Source: Myxococcales bacterium
GTDB lineage: Bacteria > Myxococcota_A > Polyangia > Polyangiales > Ga0077539
Assembly (NCBI GenBank): GCA_030652255.1
Contig: JAUSAZ010000056.1
Coordinates: 62,001 to 126,000 of the forward strand
DNA: 64,000 nt
Direction of reading: 5' to 3'
In this document: positions 9,417-20,040 of the stretch, in pieces
Numbering within the stretch: the stretch's first letter is position 1
Layout: each line of letters starts with the position of its first letter
The notes under the pieces: generated by a model
Seen by the model: the letters and a program-made list of their open reading frames with translations, nothing else
The model's database searches: none
What the model was told of the DNA's origin: nothing
Position numbers and translations under genes: made by a program

Positions 9417-9949
9417 TGCGCTCGCGGTTCTCGAGGGTCCTCCCCCTGCTCGCGCTGGCGGCGTGTCACCGTCGTCAGCGCGCGCCCCAACCACCGGCGC
9501 CGCAGGCACCCCCGGCGGCCGTCGTCGAGGCGTCGGCGACCGTCGACGCGCCCCCACCGTCCGACGACCTCCTCCCGGGTTCGCTCAACGCCTTCGGCCT
9601 CCCGATGCCCACGGTGGCCCGCGAGCGGCTGAGCACCGATGACATGAAGATGTTTCGCGTCGACGCGCCGATGTCGCGGGTGATGCGCTACCTCGAGCAG
9701 CGCCTCGAGGTGCACGAGACGGACATCCACCCGCTCGCGGCGGTCATCCATCGCGCCGTCGTGCGTGGGGTGCAATCGACCCTGGTCATCGACGTGGGCG
9801 TCCGCGACGAGGGCGACCGCACCCTGGTCACGGTGTGGAACCGCACGCCCCCGGCCCCGCCAGCCCGACCGCCCACGGTGGAGGAGGGGCTGCGCGCGGT
9901 CGGGGTCGACCCGGCGACGGGGCAGTACGCGCCGGAGTTCAACCGCTGA
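9416..9949 (+). CDS. lipoprotein of unknown function, last gene of pilus operon
   Basis: 177 residues; ATG shares one base with the pilY1 stop (TGATG), so it is coupled to pilY1. N-terminus MRSRFSRVLPLLALAACHRR is a lipoprotein signal (lipobox LAAC). A Pro/Ala-rich linker leads to a small domain of about 110 residues (MFRVDAPMSRVMRYLEQRL ... TLVIDVGVRDEGDRTLVTVW) and a tail with a second proline-rich segment. I do not recognise the family. Its position suggests an outer-membrane or periplasmic accessory to PilY1 or pilus assembly. Confidence 0.75.
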   Translation: MRSRFSRVLPLLALAACHRRQRAPQPPAPQAPPAAVVEASATVDAPPPSDDLLPGSLNAFGLPMPTVARERLSTDDMKMFRVDAPMSRVMRYLEQRLEVHETDIHPLAAVIHRAVVRGVQSTLVIDVGVRDEGDRTLVTVWNRTPPAPPARPPTVEEGLRAVGVDPATGQYAPEFNR

Positions 9950-9979
9950 CGCGTTCGCGGTCCGTGCGATGATCCGGCC

Positions 9980-10420
9980 ATGTCGGACGCGCTTCGTGTG
10001 GTGGTTCCTGACGCCGTGCTCGGGGGCCGTGGGCTCTCCTCGGGGCAGCGCGCGGTGGTGCTCGCGCTCGCCGAGACCCTGTTCTCCACGGAGGCAGGGC
10101 CACCCCCGGCCGATCGCCTCGCGTGGCTCGCAGACGACCTCGACGACTTCTTCGCCCACTCCGGCGCCCGCTCGCGCTCGGTGTTCGTGCTCTGCATCGC
10201 CGCCATCGACCTGCTCGCGCCGGTCTTCATCGGCCGCCTCGGGCGCTTCTCCACGCTCACCCTCGCCGACCGCTTCACCGCCCTCACGCGCTTCGAGGCC
10301 AGCCCGATGGGCCTCGCCTTCTTCGGCGCGAAGGCGGCGCTCTGCATCGTCTGGTACGAGCACCCCGCGGCCGCGCGGGAGGTGGGCTTCGACGGCAACT
10401 GCCTGAAGAGGTCGGCGTGA
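9980..10420 (+). CDS. small partner protein of GMC oxidoreductase
   Basis: 146 residues, ATG 9980. Largely helical, with VVLALAETLF at residues 26-35 and VLCIAAIDLLAPVF near 75. The overlap with the GMC gene is a 4-nt GTGA. Small subunits of this size encoded directly before GMC dehydrogenases are known (gluconate 2-dehydrogenase subunit 3-like), and the N-terminal 'SGQRAVVLALAETL.P' pattern resembles them, but no Tat signal is seen. Likely a structural or assembly partner for the flavoprotein. Family assignment is tentative. Confidence 0.65.
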   Translation: MSDALRVVVPDAVLGGRGLSSGQRAVVLALAETLFSTEAGPPPADRLAWLADDLDDFFAHSGARSRSVFVLCIAAIDLLAPVFIGRLGRFSTLTLADRFTALTRFEASPMGLAFFGAKAALCIVWYEHPAAAREVGFDGNCLKRSA

Positions 10421-11952
10421 GCGGCGGGTACTTCTCCGCGCGGGATCATCGCGGTCCGCTCACCCTCGACTGCGACGTCGTCGTCGTCGGCTCCGGCGCC
10501 GGCGGGTCGGTCATCGCGACCGAGCTCGCGGCCAGCGGCCTTCGGGTGATCGTCCTGGAGGAGGGGCCGCGCGTCGAGGGCCCCGTGCACGGGCAGATGC
10601 GCCCGAGCGAGTCGATGCGGCACGCGTGGCGCGACGGTGCCTTCAGCGCCGCCGTGGGCCTCGGAGACAGCCCCACCATCAACGTGACCATGGGTCGCTG
10701 CGTCGGCGGCTCGTCGGTGCTCACCGGGGGCGTGTGCTTCCGCGTGCCCGGCGCGGTGCTGCACGAGTGGCAGCGCGACCTCGGGCTCGAGGACTACTCC
10801 GAGGAGGGCCTCGACCCGTACGTCCGACACGTCGAGAAGGCCATCCACGTCGAGGAGGTGCCCGCCTCGATGCGGTCGCGATCCACCGCGCTCTTCGTCG
10901 AGGGCGCCGAGCGGCTGGGCGTGCCGATCAAGCCGATCCGTCGGAATACGAAGGACTGTAACGGCTGCGGGCGCTGCAACTTCGGCTGCCCCCACGGCGC
11001 GAAGATGAGCGTCGACCTGAGCTACCTGCCGCGAGCGGTCGCGCACGGCGCCGACGTCTGGTCGCACGCGCTCGTCGACCGGGTGGTCACGCGCAACGGG
11101 CGGGCCGTCGGGGTCGTGGGGCGGCTGCTCAACCGCGACGCCGGGGCCCCGGGCGACCGGCTGGTGGTGCGCGCCCGGCGGGTGGTGATCGCCGCAGGCG
11201 CGTGGCACACGCCGCTGCTGTTGCTGCGGAGCGGCCTCGGTCACCCGCGCTGGGTGGGGCAGCAGATGACGCTGCACCCGGGGTTCAGGGTGCTCGCGCG
11301 CTTCGCCCGTCCGGTGCGGGGGTGGCAGGGCGCCCTGCAGTCCGCGTACACCGACGCGTTCGAGCACGAAGGGATCACGCTCATGGGGCTCTTCGTGCCC
11401 ACCGGGGTCCTCGGCGCCACGATGCCGGGCGTCGGGGCAGAGCACGTCGCGGCGGCGAGCCACATCGATCACCTCGCGATGTTCGGCGGGATCATCCACG
11501 ACGCCGGCGGGGGGACGGTGCGCCGCGGTCCGGGGCGCGAGCCCCTGGTCACCTACCGGATGGCGCCCGAAGACCGCGCGAAGATCCCGCGGGTCATCTC
11601 GTTGCTCGCGGAGACCTTCTTCGCTGCGGGCGCCGAGGAGGTGTTCATCCCCGTGCTCGGGATGCGCGGGCTGGACGCCGACACGTTCCGTCAGACGGAC
11701 CTCGCCCGGGTGCCCTCGTCGCGCATCGAGTGTGCGTCGCAGCACCCGCTCGGCAGCGCGCGGATGGGCTGCTCGCGGGAGAACTCCGTGGTCGATCCCG
11801 ACGGTCGCGTGTGGGACACGCAGGAGCTCTACATCGCCGACGGCAGCATCCTGCCGACCAGCCTCGGCGTGAACCCGCAGCTCTCCATCATGACCGTCGC
11901 GACGCGCATCGCGTGGCGGATGCGCGACCGGCCGCTGCCCGCGCTGGATTGA
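10417..11952 (+). CDS. GMC-family FAD oxidoreductase with ferredoxin-like cysteine motif
   Basis: 511 residues from GTG 10417. The Rossmann FAD site is VVVVGSGAGGSVIATELA (about residues 22-39) followed by VIVLEEG. GMC features include the GGSSVLTGGVCFRVP loop and the C-terminal QHPLGSARMG and LYIADGSILPTSLGVNPQ segments with the catalytic His/Asn region. At about residues 186-196 is CNGCGRCNFGCP, i.e. CX2CX2CX3CP, the spacing of a [4Fe-4S] ferredoxin site. It most resembles the long-chain alcohol/cholesterol oxidase-like branch of GMC proteins. Substrate unknown. Overlaps its small partner gene by 4 nt and converges 1 bp away on the kinase gene at 11954. Confidence 0.85.
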   Translation: MSGGYFSARDHRGPLTLDCDVVVVGSGAGGSVIATELAASGLRVIVLEEGPRVEGPVHGQMRPSESMRHAWRDGAFSAAVGLGDSPTINVTMGRCVGGSSVLTGGVCFRVPGAVLHEWQRDLGLEDYSEEGLDPYVRHVEKAIHVEEVPASMRSRSTALFVEGAERLGVPIKPIRRNTKDCNGCGRCNFGCPHGAKMSVDLSYLPRAVAHGADVWSHALVDRVVTRNGRAVGVVGRLLNRDAGAPGDRLVVRARRVVIAAGAWHTPLLLLRSGLGHPRWVGQQMTLHPGFRVLARFARPVRGWQGALQSAYTDAFEHEGITLMGLFVPTGVLGATMPGVGAEHVAAASHIDHLAMFGGIIHDAGGGTVRRGPGREPLVTYRMAPEDRAKIPRVISLLAETFFAAGAEEVFIPVLGMRGLDADTFRQTDLARVPSSRIECASQHPLGSARMGCSRENSVVDPDGRVWDTQELYIADGSILPTSLGVNPQLSIMTVATRIAWRMRDRPLPALD

Positions 11953-11953
11953 C

Positions 11954-13507
11954 TCAGCGGGCCGAGACGCCCTGCTGTGGCATGGCGACCGTCCAGGTGG
12001 TGTCGCCGAGCTGCCAGCGCTGCCCGTCGAAGAGCTCGACGGGCATCTCGGTCTCGTCGCGGAGGGCCACGAGGCGGCCGTTGCGCGCCCGGAGGATGAG
12101 CGTGGCGTCGTGGGCGTCGCGGGGCGCCACGATGGCGGCGTCGTGCGCGCGGGAGACCGTGGCCTCGGTGAGCACCAGCACATGCGAGACGCCGAGCGCG
12201 TGGCGATCGAGGCGCGTGAGGCGTGCCCATGCGGGGAGGGCGCCCGGGCTGGTCGCCGCGTGCTCGAAGAGGAAGCGCACGTGCGGGCCGAGGCCGATCT
12301 CGTCGCCGTGCTCGAGGCGCGAGGGCTCGCCGCCCGGGCTGAGCGAGCGGCCGTTGAGCGAGGTGCCGCTGGCGCTGCGGAGGTCGGCGAGGGTCGCGTA
12401 GCCGCCGTGCCAGTCGACGCGCGCGTGGCGGCGGGACACCGAGCGCGCGCGGCGGTCGTTGTCGTCGGAGGGCGGGAGGCACCGGGCGACGATGTGTCCC
12501 GTGCGTCCCAGGAAGAGCCGCGGCGTGGCGAGCACCTGCACCGGGCCGACCCCCGCGTCGCACATGAGCTCGACGTGATCGAGGGCGTCGAGCACGTCGT
12601 CGTCGGGGATGAGCGCGCGGACCGTCGGCGGCGTCGGCAGCCGCACCCCGCTCGCGGACTCGATGGCCGCGCGCATCGCGACGGCGCTGGGCCAGCGCTG
12701 CTCGGGGCGCTTGGCGAGGGCGCGGCGGACGACGGGCTCCAGCGCGGCGAGCATCGGCGCAGCGTCGGCGGGGAAGGGCGGGACCTCCGCGTGGCAGTGC
12801 AGCGCGGCGAGGGCGAGCAGCGTGGGCGCCTCGAAGGGCGGGCGACCGAGGAGCATCTCGTAGAGCATGACCCCGACGGCGTAGAGGTCGGCGCGCCCGT
12901 CGAGCGCCGCGCCCGCCCACTGCTCGGGCGACATGTAGTCGGGCGTTCCCATCACCACGCCCGCGGCGGTGTGCACCGCCACGGAGCCTTCGAGGCTCTG
13001 GTCGAGGATCTTCGCCAGGCCGAAATCCATGAGCCGGGCCACCTCGCCGACGGGGTCGCCCGCGGCGGGCGCCAGCATCACGTTCTCGGGCTTCACGTCC
13101 CGGTGCACGAGGCCCCGCGCGTGGGCCTCTTCGAGCGCGCTCAGCACCTCCGCCGCCCAGGTCGCCGCCGCCGCTGGCGCGACCGGGCCCGTGGCGAGCG
13201 CCGCGTCGAGGCCGCGGCCGAGCACCGCCTCGCTGACCAGGTATCGCTCGCCGTCGGCGGTCTTGCCCGCGTCGAACACCCGCACCGTGAAGGGCGATGT
13301 GAGCGCCGAGGAGGCGCGTGCCTCGCGGGAGAAGCGCGCTCCCACGGAGGCGTCGGCCCCGAAGCGATCGGCGAGTCGCGCGAGGGCGACCTGGGTCTGC
13401 GTGAGGCGGTCGTACGCGAGGTAGACCTGCTTCACCGCCCCGCGGCCCAGGAGGCGCACCACGGCGTAGCGTCCGGCGTAGAGGGTGCCCGAGGCGAGGT
13501 CGTCCAC
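11954..13507 (-). CDS. Ser/Thr protein kinase with C-terminal FHA domain, WNK-like lysine placement
   Basis: 517 residues. The kinase domain (about 12-270) has the glycine loop LGRGAVKQVYLAYD, a regulatory-helix Glu (FSREAR), HRDVKPENVM and DFGLAKI. The beta3 lysine is missing: the usual VAxK reads VALA (40-43). Instead a lysine (K26) occupies the third-glycine position of the loop, as in eukaryotic WNK kinases (GRGSFKTVY). The FHA domain (about 325-400) is complete: LGR, SVSRRHAR, and TSLNG. There is no transmembrane helix, so a cytoplasmic signalling protein is expected that may bind phosphothreonine, possibly its own. The gene converges on the GMC gene and lies 23 bp downstream of the M16 pair. 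Confidence 0.85.
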   Translation of the reverse strand: MDDLASGTLYAGRYAVVRLLGRGAVKQVYLAYDRLTQTQVALARLADRFGADASVGARFSREARASSALTSPFTVRVFDAGKTADGERYLVSEAVLGRGLDAALATGPVAPAAAATWAAEVLSALEEAHARGLVHRDVKPENVMLAPAAGDPVGEVARLMDFGLAKILDQSLEGSVAVHTAAGVVMGTPDYMSPEQWAGAALDGRADLYAVGVMLYEMLLGRPPFEAPTLLALAALHCHAEVPPFPADAAPMLAALEPVVRRALAKRPEQRWPSAVAMRAAIESASGVRLPTPPTVRALIPDDDVLDALDHVELMCDAGVGPVQVLATPRLFLGRTGHIVARCLPPSDDNDRRARSVSRRHARVDWHGGYATLADLRSASGTSLNGRSLSPGGEPSRLEHGDEIGLGPHVRFLFEHAATSPGALPAWARLTRLDRHALGVSHVLVLTEATVSRAHDAAIVAPRDAHDATLILRARNGRLVALRDETEMPVELFDGQRWQLGDTTWTVAMPQQGVSAR

Positions 13508-13530
13508 GGGCGCGACGATAACGCGGGCGG

Positions 13531-14820
13531 TCAGTCCTGGTCGAAGGGCACCACGCGGGTGTCGCGCAGCCGCGGGATGGCGGCCTCGAGGGGGGCCCGC
13601 AGGGTCTCCGCGGTGGCCACCACGGTGATGAGCAGGTCATCGGCGGAGAGGCGGCGCCGGAGGGCCTCGTTGACGTCGTCGACGGTCACGGCGTTCACCC
13701 GCTCGACGTACTCCGAGTAGTAGGACCTCGGCAGGTCGAGCAGGTCGACGTCGAGGTGCTGCCAGAGCCGCTTGGAGGCGGTGTCGCGCTCGAACGCGAA
13801 GCCGCGTGTGAGGTACGAGCGGGCGAAGGAGACCTCCCGCGCCGTAGCGCCCTTGTCCAGCAGGCGCTCGAGCAGCGAGAGCTGGATGCCTACGCAGCGC
13901 GCGGCGTCGGCGGCGGCGGGGAAGGTCCACATCGACCAGCTCTCGCGGGCGCGGTCACGGCCCAGCCGCGACGACGCGCCGTAGGAGAGCCCGCGCTTCG
14001 AGCGGATCTCGCGCATCAGCCGCGCGGTGAAGGTTCCGCCGAAGAGGGTGTTGCCGACCATGAGCGCGAAGTGGTCGCGGTCGCGGGGCTGCGACCCGAG
14101 GTTGCCGATGTAGATCTGCGTCTGCGTGCGGTCGGGCTTGTCGACGATGACCAGGCGGCGGCCGCGCACGGGCTTCGGCGCGGCGACCTTCTGCGACGGC
14201 GGGGGATGCGCCGCGAGCCCGGGCAGGATGCGCCCGGCGAATCCCGCGAGCTCTTCCCTGGAGATGTCGCCCGCGGCGGCGACCACGAGGTTGTCGCGGC
14301 AGAACGTGCGACGGTACGCGCCGAGCGCGGCGTCGCGGTCGACCGCGTCGAGGCCCCGCAGCGTGCCCGCGGCGGGCCGACCGTAGGGGTGTCCGGCGAA
14401 GAGCGCGCGGCGGAAATGGCGGCCCGCGAGCGAGCGGTCGTCGTCGCGGCCGTCGACGATGTCGGCCTGCACCTCGCGCCGCACCTGGGCGATCTCCGCG
14501 TCGGGGAGCGTCGCGTCGGTGAGCAGGTCGGTAAGCAGGTCGAGCAGCGCGGGCAGGTTGCGGCGGATGACGGCCGCGTGGAGCATCGACGAGCTCGCGT
14601 CGACGGAGGTGCTCAGCTCGGCGCCGAGGCGGTCGATGAGCGCATCGATCTCCCGGGCGGAGCGCGTGCGGGTGCCGCGGCGGAGGGTGCGGAGCGCGAG
14701 GTTGAGGCCGCCCTCCTTGCCCTCGGGGTCGTGCTGCGCGCCGGTGCGCGCGACGAGGTACAGGTCGACCAGCGGGAGGTCGCGGGCGGGCTCGCAGACG
14801 ACCGAGGCGGAGGCGGGCAT
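13531..14820 (-). CDS. M16-family peptidase-like subunit, catalytically inactive
   Basis: 429 residues. It has the M16 fold signals: GGLNLALRTLRRGT where the zinc motif should be, then RREVQADIVDGRDDDRS, and a C-terminal M16C part with GGTFTARLMREIRSKRGLSYG. The HXXEH zinc motif is absent (NLALRT in its place), so this is the non-catalytic partner, comparable to the alpha subunit of mitochondrial processing peptidase. The ATG shares one base with the stop of the upstream active subunit (TGATG), so the two should be made in equal amounts. No signal peptide visible. The substrate cannot be read from the sequence. Confidence 0.85.
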   Translation of the reverse strand: MPASASVVCEPARDLPLVDLYLVARTGAQHDPEGKEGGLNLALRTLRRGTRTRSAREIDALIDRLGAELSTSVDASSSMLHAAVIRRNLPALLDLLTDLLTDATLPDAEIAQVRREVQADIVDGRDDDRSLAGRHFRRALFAGHPYGRPAAGTLRGLDAVDRDAALGAYRRTFCRDNLVVAAAGDISREELAGFAGRILPGLAAHPPPSQKVAAPKPVRGRRLVIVDKPDRTQTQIYIGNLGSQPRDRDHFALMVGNTLFGGTFTARLMREIRSKRGLSYGASSRLGRDRARESWSMWTFPAAADAARCVGIQLSLLERLLDKGATAREVSFARSYLTRGFAFERDTASKRLWQHLDVDLLDLPRSYYSEYVERVNAVTVDDVNEALRRRLSADDLLITVVATAETLRAPLEAAIPRLRDTRVVPFDQD

Positions 14821-16202
14821 CACGCGGCTCCCGTCGCGAGGTTGGAGCGCACGAGCACCGCGGTGCACGGGCGATCGAAGAGGTAGCGGCGCGCGACCTC
14901 CTGGAGGTCGGCTGCGGTGAGGGCGCGGATGGCCTCCATGCGGGCCACGCTGCCGACCGGGTTGTCGATGACCACGGCGTGGAACCCGATGCTCTCGGCG
15001 CGTCCGCCCACGGTCTCGAGTCCGCGGAGGAAGCCGAGCTCGAGGCGGGCCACGGCGCGGTCGCGCTCGTCGTCGGTGATCGGGTCGGCGGCGACGGAGG
15101 CGAGGCAGCGCTCGATGGCGTCGCGCAGGGCCTCGGGCTGCACCGGGCCGCGGCCGGTAGCGCTGATCTCCACCAGGCCCGGGTCGCGGAAGGTCGACGC
15201 CCAGCCCGAGATGTCGGTGGCGATCTCCCGCTCGGTCACGAGCTCGCGGTAGAGCCTCGACGAGCGGCCGCCGGTGAGCGCCTCGACGAGCACCGAGAGC
15301 GCCGGATGGTCGGCGTGGGAGAACTCGGGGCAGCGGAACCCCAGCGCGACCTTCGCGGTCGGCGTCGGGCGCTCGAGCACGGCGAGCCGGTGCCCCACCT
15401 GCGCGGGCTCGACCGGGATGGCCAGCTCGGGCAGCTTCGCCGGGCGCATCGCGCCGTAGTGCTTCTGGATGAGCCGCAGCGCCTTCGCGCGGTCGAGGTC
15501 GCCCACGAGGACGATCGTGGCGTTGTTGGGCGCGTACCAGGTCTTGTAGAACTCGCGGCAGTCGGCGGGGGTGAAGTTCTCGATGTCCGCCATCCAGCCG
15601 ATGGTCGGGTGGTGGTACGGGTGCTCGGTGAAGGCGAGCGACCAGAGCGTCTCCGAGACGGCGCCGTCGACGTCGTCCTCCACGCGGTAGCGGCGCTCGT
15701 TGGCGACGACCTCCTTCTCGCTCGCGACGGGCTTCGCGCGCAGCACGAGGTTGCGCATGCGGTCGGCCTCGAGCCGCACCACCAGGGGGAGCTGATCGGC
15801 CGGGATGTTCTCGTAATAGAAGGTCCAGTCCGTCCAGGTGGCGGCGTTGGTCTCCGCGCCGGCGCGCTCGAGCAGCTGGTCGAAGCGACCCGCGGGCAGG
15901 TGCTTCGTCTCGTTGAACATCAGGTGCTCGAAGAGGTGCGCGAGGCCCGTCTTGCCCTCGTGCTCGTTGCGCGAGCCGACGCGGAACCAGACGTTGTACG
16001 AGAGCACGGGCGCGCGACCGTCGACCTGGAGGAGCACCTGGAGTCCGTTGCCGAGGCGGTACGACTCCACCGCGCCGCCCGGGAAGTCCGGATGCACGGG
16101 CCCGGCGGTGATGAGCGCGGAGCGGTCGGCGTTGCGGTTGAGGCGTTGGAGGAGCGCGGGGACGGCGGCGGTGCCGGGAGGCTGGGTGGTGGCGTTGGGC
16201 AT
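14820..16202 (-). CDS. M16-family zinc metallopeptidase, active subunit
   Basis: 460 residues from ATG 16202. The zinc site is GLAHLFEHLMF (HXXEH, about residue 89), with the downstream glutamate in SEKEVVANERR. Middle and C-terminal parts include YKTWYAPNNATIVLVGDLD and GGRSSRLYRELVTE, typical of M16B peptidases. It pairs with the downstream subunit lacking the zinc motif. There is no clear secretion signal in the first 40 residues. Inferred role: peptide or signal-peptide degradation in a heterodimer. Confidence 0.88.
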   Translation of the reverse strand: MPNATTQPPGTAAVPALLQRLNRNADRSALITAGPVHPDFPGGAVESYRLGNGLQVLLQVDGRAPVLSYNVWFRVGSRNEHEGKTGLAHLFEHLMFNETKHLPAGRFDQLLERAGAETNAATWTDWTFYYENIPADQLPLVVRLEADRMRNLVLRAKPVASEKEVVANERRYRVEDDVDGAVSETLWSLAFTEHPYHHPTIGWMADIENFTPADCREFYKTWYAPNNATIVLVGDLDRAKALRLIQKHYGAMRPAKLPELAIPVEPAQVGHRLAVLERPTPTAKVALGFRCPEFSHADHPALSVLVEALTGGRSSRLYRELVTEREIATDISGWASTFRDPGLVEISATGRGPVQPEALRDAIERCLASVAADPITDDERDRAVARLELGFLRGLETVGGRAESIGFHAVVIDNPVGSVARMEAIRALTAADLQEVARRYLFDRPCTAVLVRSNLATGAA

Positions 16203-16294
16203 CTGCGGGTGGCGATCGGTGGGGGTGCGAGGCGACCGTGGGGTGGGGACGTGACCAGCGGAGGGGAAAGCCTCGCCGGGGTGATTGGGCAGAG

Positions 16295-17086
16295 CTAGAA
16301 GGTGCCGGCGACGGAGAGGCCGCCGGGCGCGATGCCGAAGTCGAGGCGGGCGACCGGGGCCGCGGCGCGGCGCTCCTGCGGGTGGGTGAACATCCAGACG
16401 GCGCCCACGGCGGCGCCCACGCCGAGCGCGAGCCCGACGATGCCGATGGTGCGATAGGTCTCGCCCTGGTCGCGGATGCGGGTCTGGAGGTCGAGGCTGG
16501 CGCCCGCGTCGAGGTAGGTGGACGAGTTGTCGATCGCGACGCCGAGGAACCCCGCGCCCACTGCCGAGAACACCAGGGCCGCACCGCCGAGGGCCCATGC
16601 GCCGCCGCCGATGCGGGTGGTGACCACCTCGGGCGGGGGCGGGGGCGGACACGACGGCGCCTCCGGGCAGGTGGGGCAGGTGGGGCAGGGGGCGCTCTCG
16701 ACCCGCGCCACGGCGGGCTGGAGGTCACGCTCTCCCATCTGTCCGGCGAGGTTGCGGGCCCGGGTGGTGAGGTCGGCCTCGGGCGCCGGGCTGGTCATGG
16801 CCAGGAGCTCTCGCAGCTGGTTGAGGGCACCCTCGGTGTCGCCCGCGCGCATCCGGGCCTCGGCGGCGTTGTAGAGCGTCGCCGGGTGCGGGCGCGCGCG
16901 GAACGACCGCTCGAAGGACACGGTGGCCTCTCCGAAGCGGTTGCGCTGAAACGCCTGAACGCCGTTGCGGTACTGGGTGCGGGCTTCCTCCAGCCGAGCT
17001 TCGTCGGGGGCGGGCTGCGCGAGAGCCTGCGACGAGAGGAGGAAGAAGGAGAGGGAGAGGGAGCCGATGGTCGCTTGACGCTGCAC
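16295..17086 (-). CDS. TPR protein with signal peptide and two membrane segments
   Basis: 263 residues from GTG 17086; the frame opens at TTG 17122, but GTG gives a clean signal peptide (SLSLSFFLLSSQALAQP). TPR-like helices follow (ARTQYRNGVQAFQRNRFGEA, LYNAAEARMRAGDTEGALNQL). A cysteine/proline linker (CPTCPTCPEAPSCPPPPPP) leads to two membrane segments (about ALGGAALVFSAVGAGFLGV and GIVGLALGVGAAVGAVWMF) and a short C-terminal tail. It sits just downstream of a large kinase gene, a pairing repeated at 59869-62390. Probably an envelope scaffold; function unknown. Confidence 0.7.
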   Translation of the reverse strand: MQRQATIGSLSLSFFLLSSQALAQPAPDEARLEEARTQYRNGVQAFQRNRFGEATVSFERSFRARPHPATLYNAAEARMRAGDTEGALNQLRELLAMTSPAPEADLTTRARNLAGQMGERDLQPAVARVESAPCPTCPTCPEAPSCPPPPPPEVVTTRIGGGAWALGGAALVFSAVGAGFLGVAIDNSSTYLDAGASLDLQTRIRDQGETYRTIGIVGLALGVGAAVGAVWMFTHPQERRAAAPVARLDFGIAPGGLSVAGTF

Positions 17087-17142
17087 GGCCGGATGTTCGT
17101 CCCGCCCCGACCCGAGCGTCAAGCCGAAGCGAGCCCTGCGAC

Positions 17143-19263
<2,121 letters not shown>

Positions 19264-19321
19264 GATTGAACAGCCTACCACCGACCGCCGATCAGCGGCC
19301 ACCTCCCCATCGCGACCGAAT

Positions 19322-19864
19322 TCACGTCTCGTCGATGATCGTGATCGTTCGCCGGGTGGTGGCGGTGGCGCCCGATCCGGTCGGCGTGACGTTGGCCTCG
19401 AGCACGAAGCTGCGGCCGACGACCTCGGCGGGATTCCGGACCTGCACGAGGATGACCAGCAGGGCGCTCGATGACTCCCAGCCCTGCGAGGTGCGGATGA
19501 GCCCGCGGCCCTCCAGCACCCGGATGCGGTCCGTGGGGTCGTTGAGGGGCTCGCCGCCGCCGGAGGGAAACACGCGGAAGGTGACCTGTACGTCGCCGCC
19601 GAGCTGACGCTGGCGAAACCTGGCGAAGAGGTGGTAGCCCCCCTGGGGGCCGTGGATCAGCTCGACGCGCGCGCCCTCCGGCAGCGGCTCCCAGGACGAC
19701 TGCCCGGTGCCGAGCTCGAGGGTCGGGTCGACGATCACCCCCGCCTCCCCGAGGGGGAGGTCGGCGGAGGCATCCCCAGGAGCGGTGGACGGTCCGCATC
19801 CAGAGGCAGCCAGGGAGAGCAAGAGAGCGAGCGCTGGAAGAAGGGAGCGGGGCCTTGGGTTCAC
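19322..19864 (-). CDS. lipoprotein of unknown function
   Basis: 180 residues from GTG 19864. Signal peptide PALALLLSLAASGC with lipobox AASGC. The mature part looks like a single beta-rich domain (VELIHGPQGGYHLFARFR, DVQVTFRVFPSGG, SSALLVILVQVRNPAEV, FVLEANVTPTGSG). A TAGCTT hexamer (19878-19873) lies about 8 nt before the start, which would make the transcript nearly leaderless. Divergent from yajC. No family recognised. Confidence 0.7.
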   Translation of the reverse strand: MNPRPRSLLPALALLLSLAASGCGPSTAPGDASADLPLGEAGVIVDPTLELGTGQSSWEPLPEGARVELIHGPQGGYHLFARFRQRQLGGDVQVTFRVFPSGGGEPLNDPTDRIRVLEGRGLIRTSQGWESSSALLVILVQVRNPAEVVGRSFVLEANVTPTGSGATATTRRTITIIDET

Positions 19865-19913
19865 GGAGGTCGCAAGCTATCACGTTGCGGATTCATCGTC
19901 GGTCCGAGCGAGG

Positions 19914-19943
19914 TTGACCCCGTATCGCGGTGCGTGTTAGCAG
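19914..19943 (+). promoter_or_regulatory. possible sigma-70-like promoter for yajC-secDF
   Basis: TTGACC (19914-19919) is followed after 17 bp by TTAGCA (19937-19942; TAGCAG at 18 bp). It lies about 100 bp upstream of yajC in the 176-bp divergent gap, in the right orientation. The -35 is good and the -10 is weak. Confidence 0.35.
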
Positions 19944-20040
19944 CGCCCTCCGCCCAGCGCCGACCCGGGAAGATGGTCTTCGCGCGCGGTCCGACGAGTG
20001 CTGTCGCGACCCGTAAGATGGGCTCCGAAAGAGTGACCCG

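Noticed and set aside
13531..16728. One long fused M16 protein
   Set aside because: The part before 14820 is out of the coding frame of the active subunit; two genes meet at TGATG.
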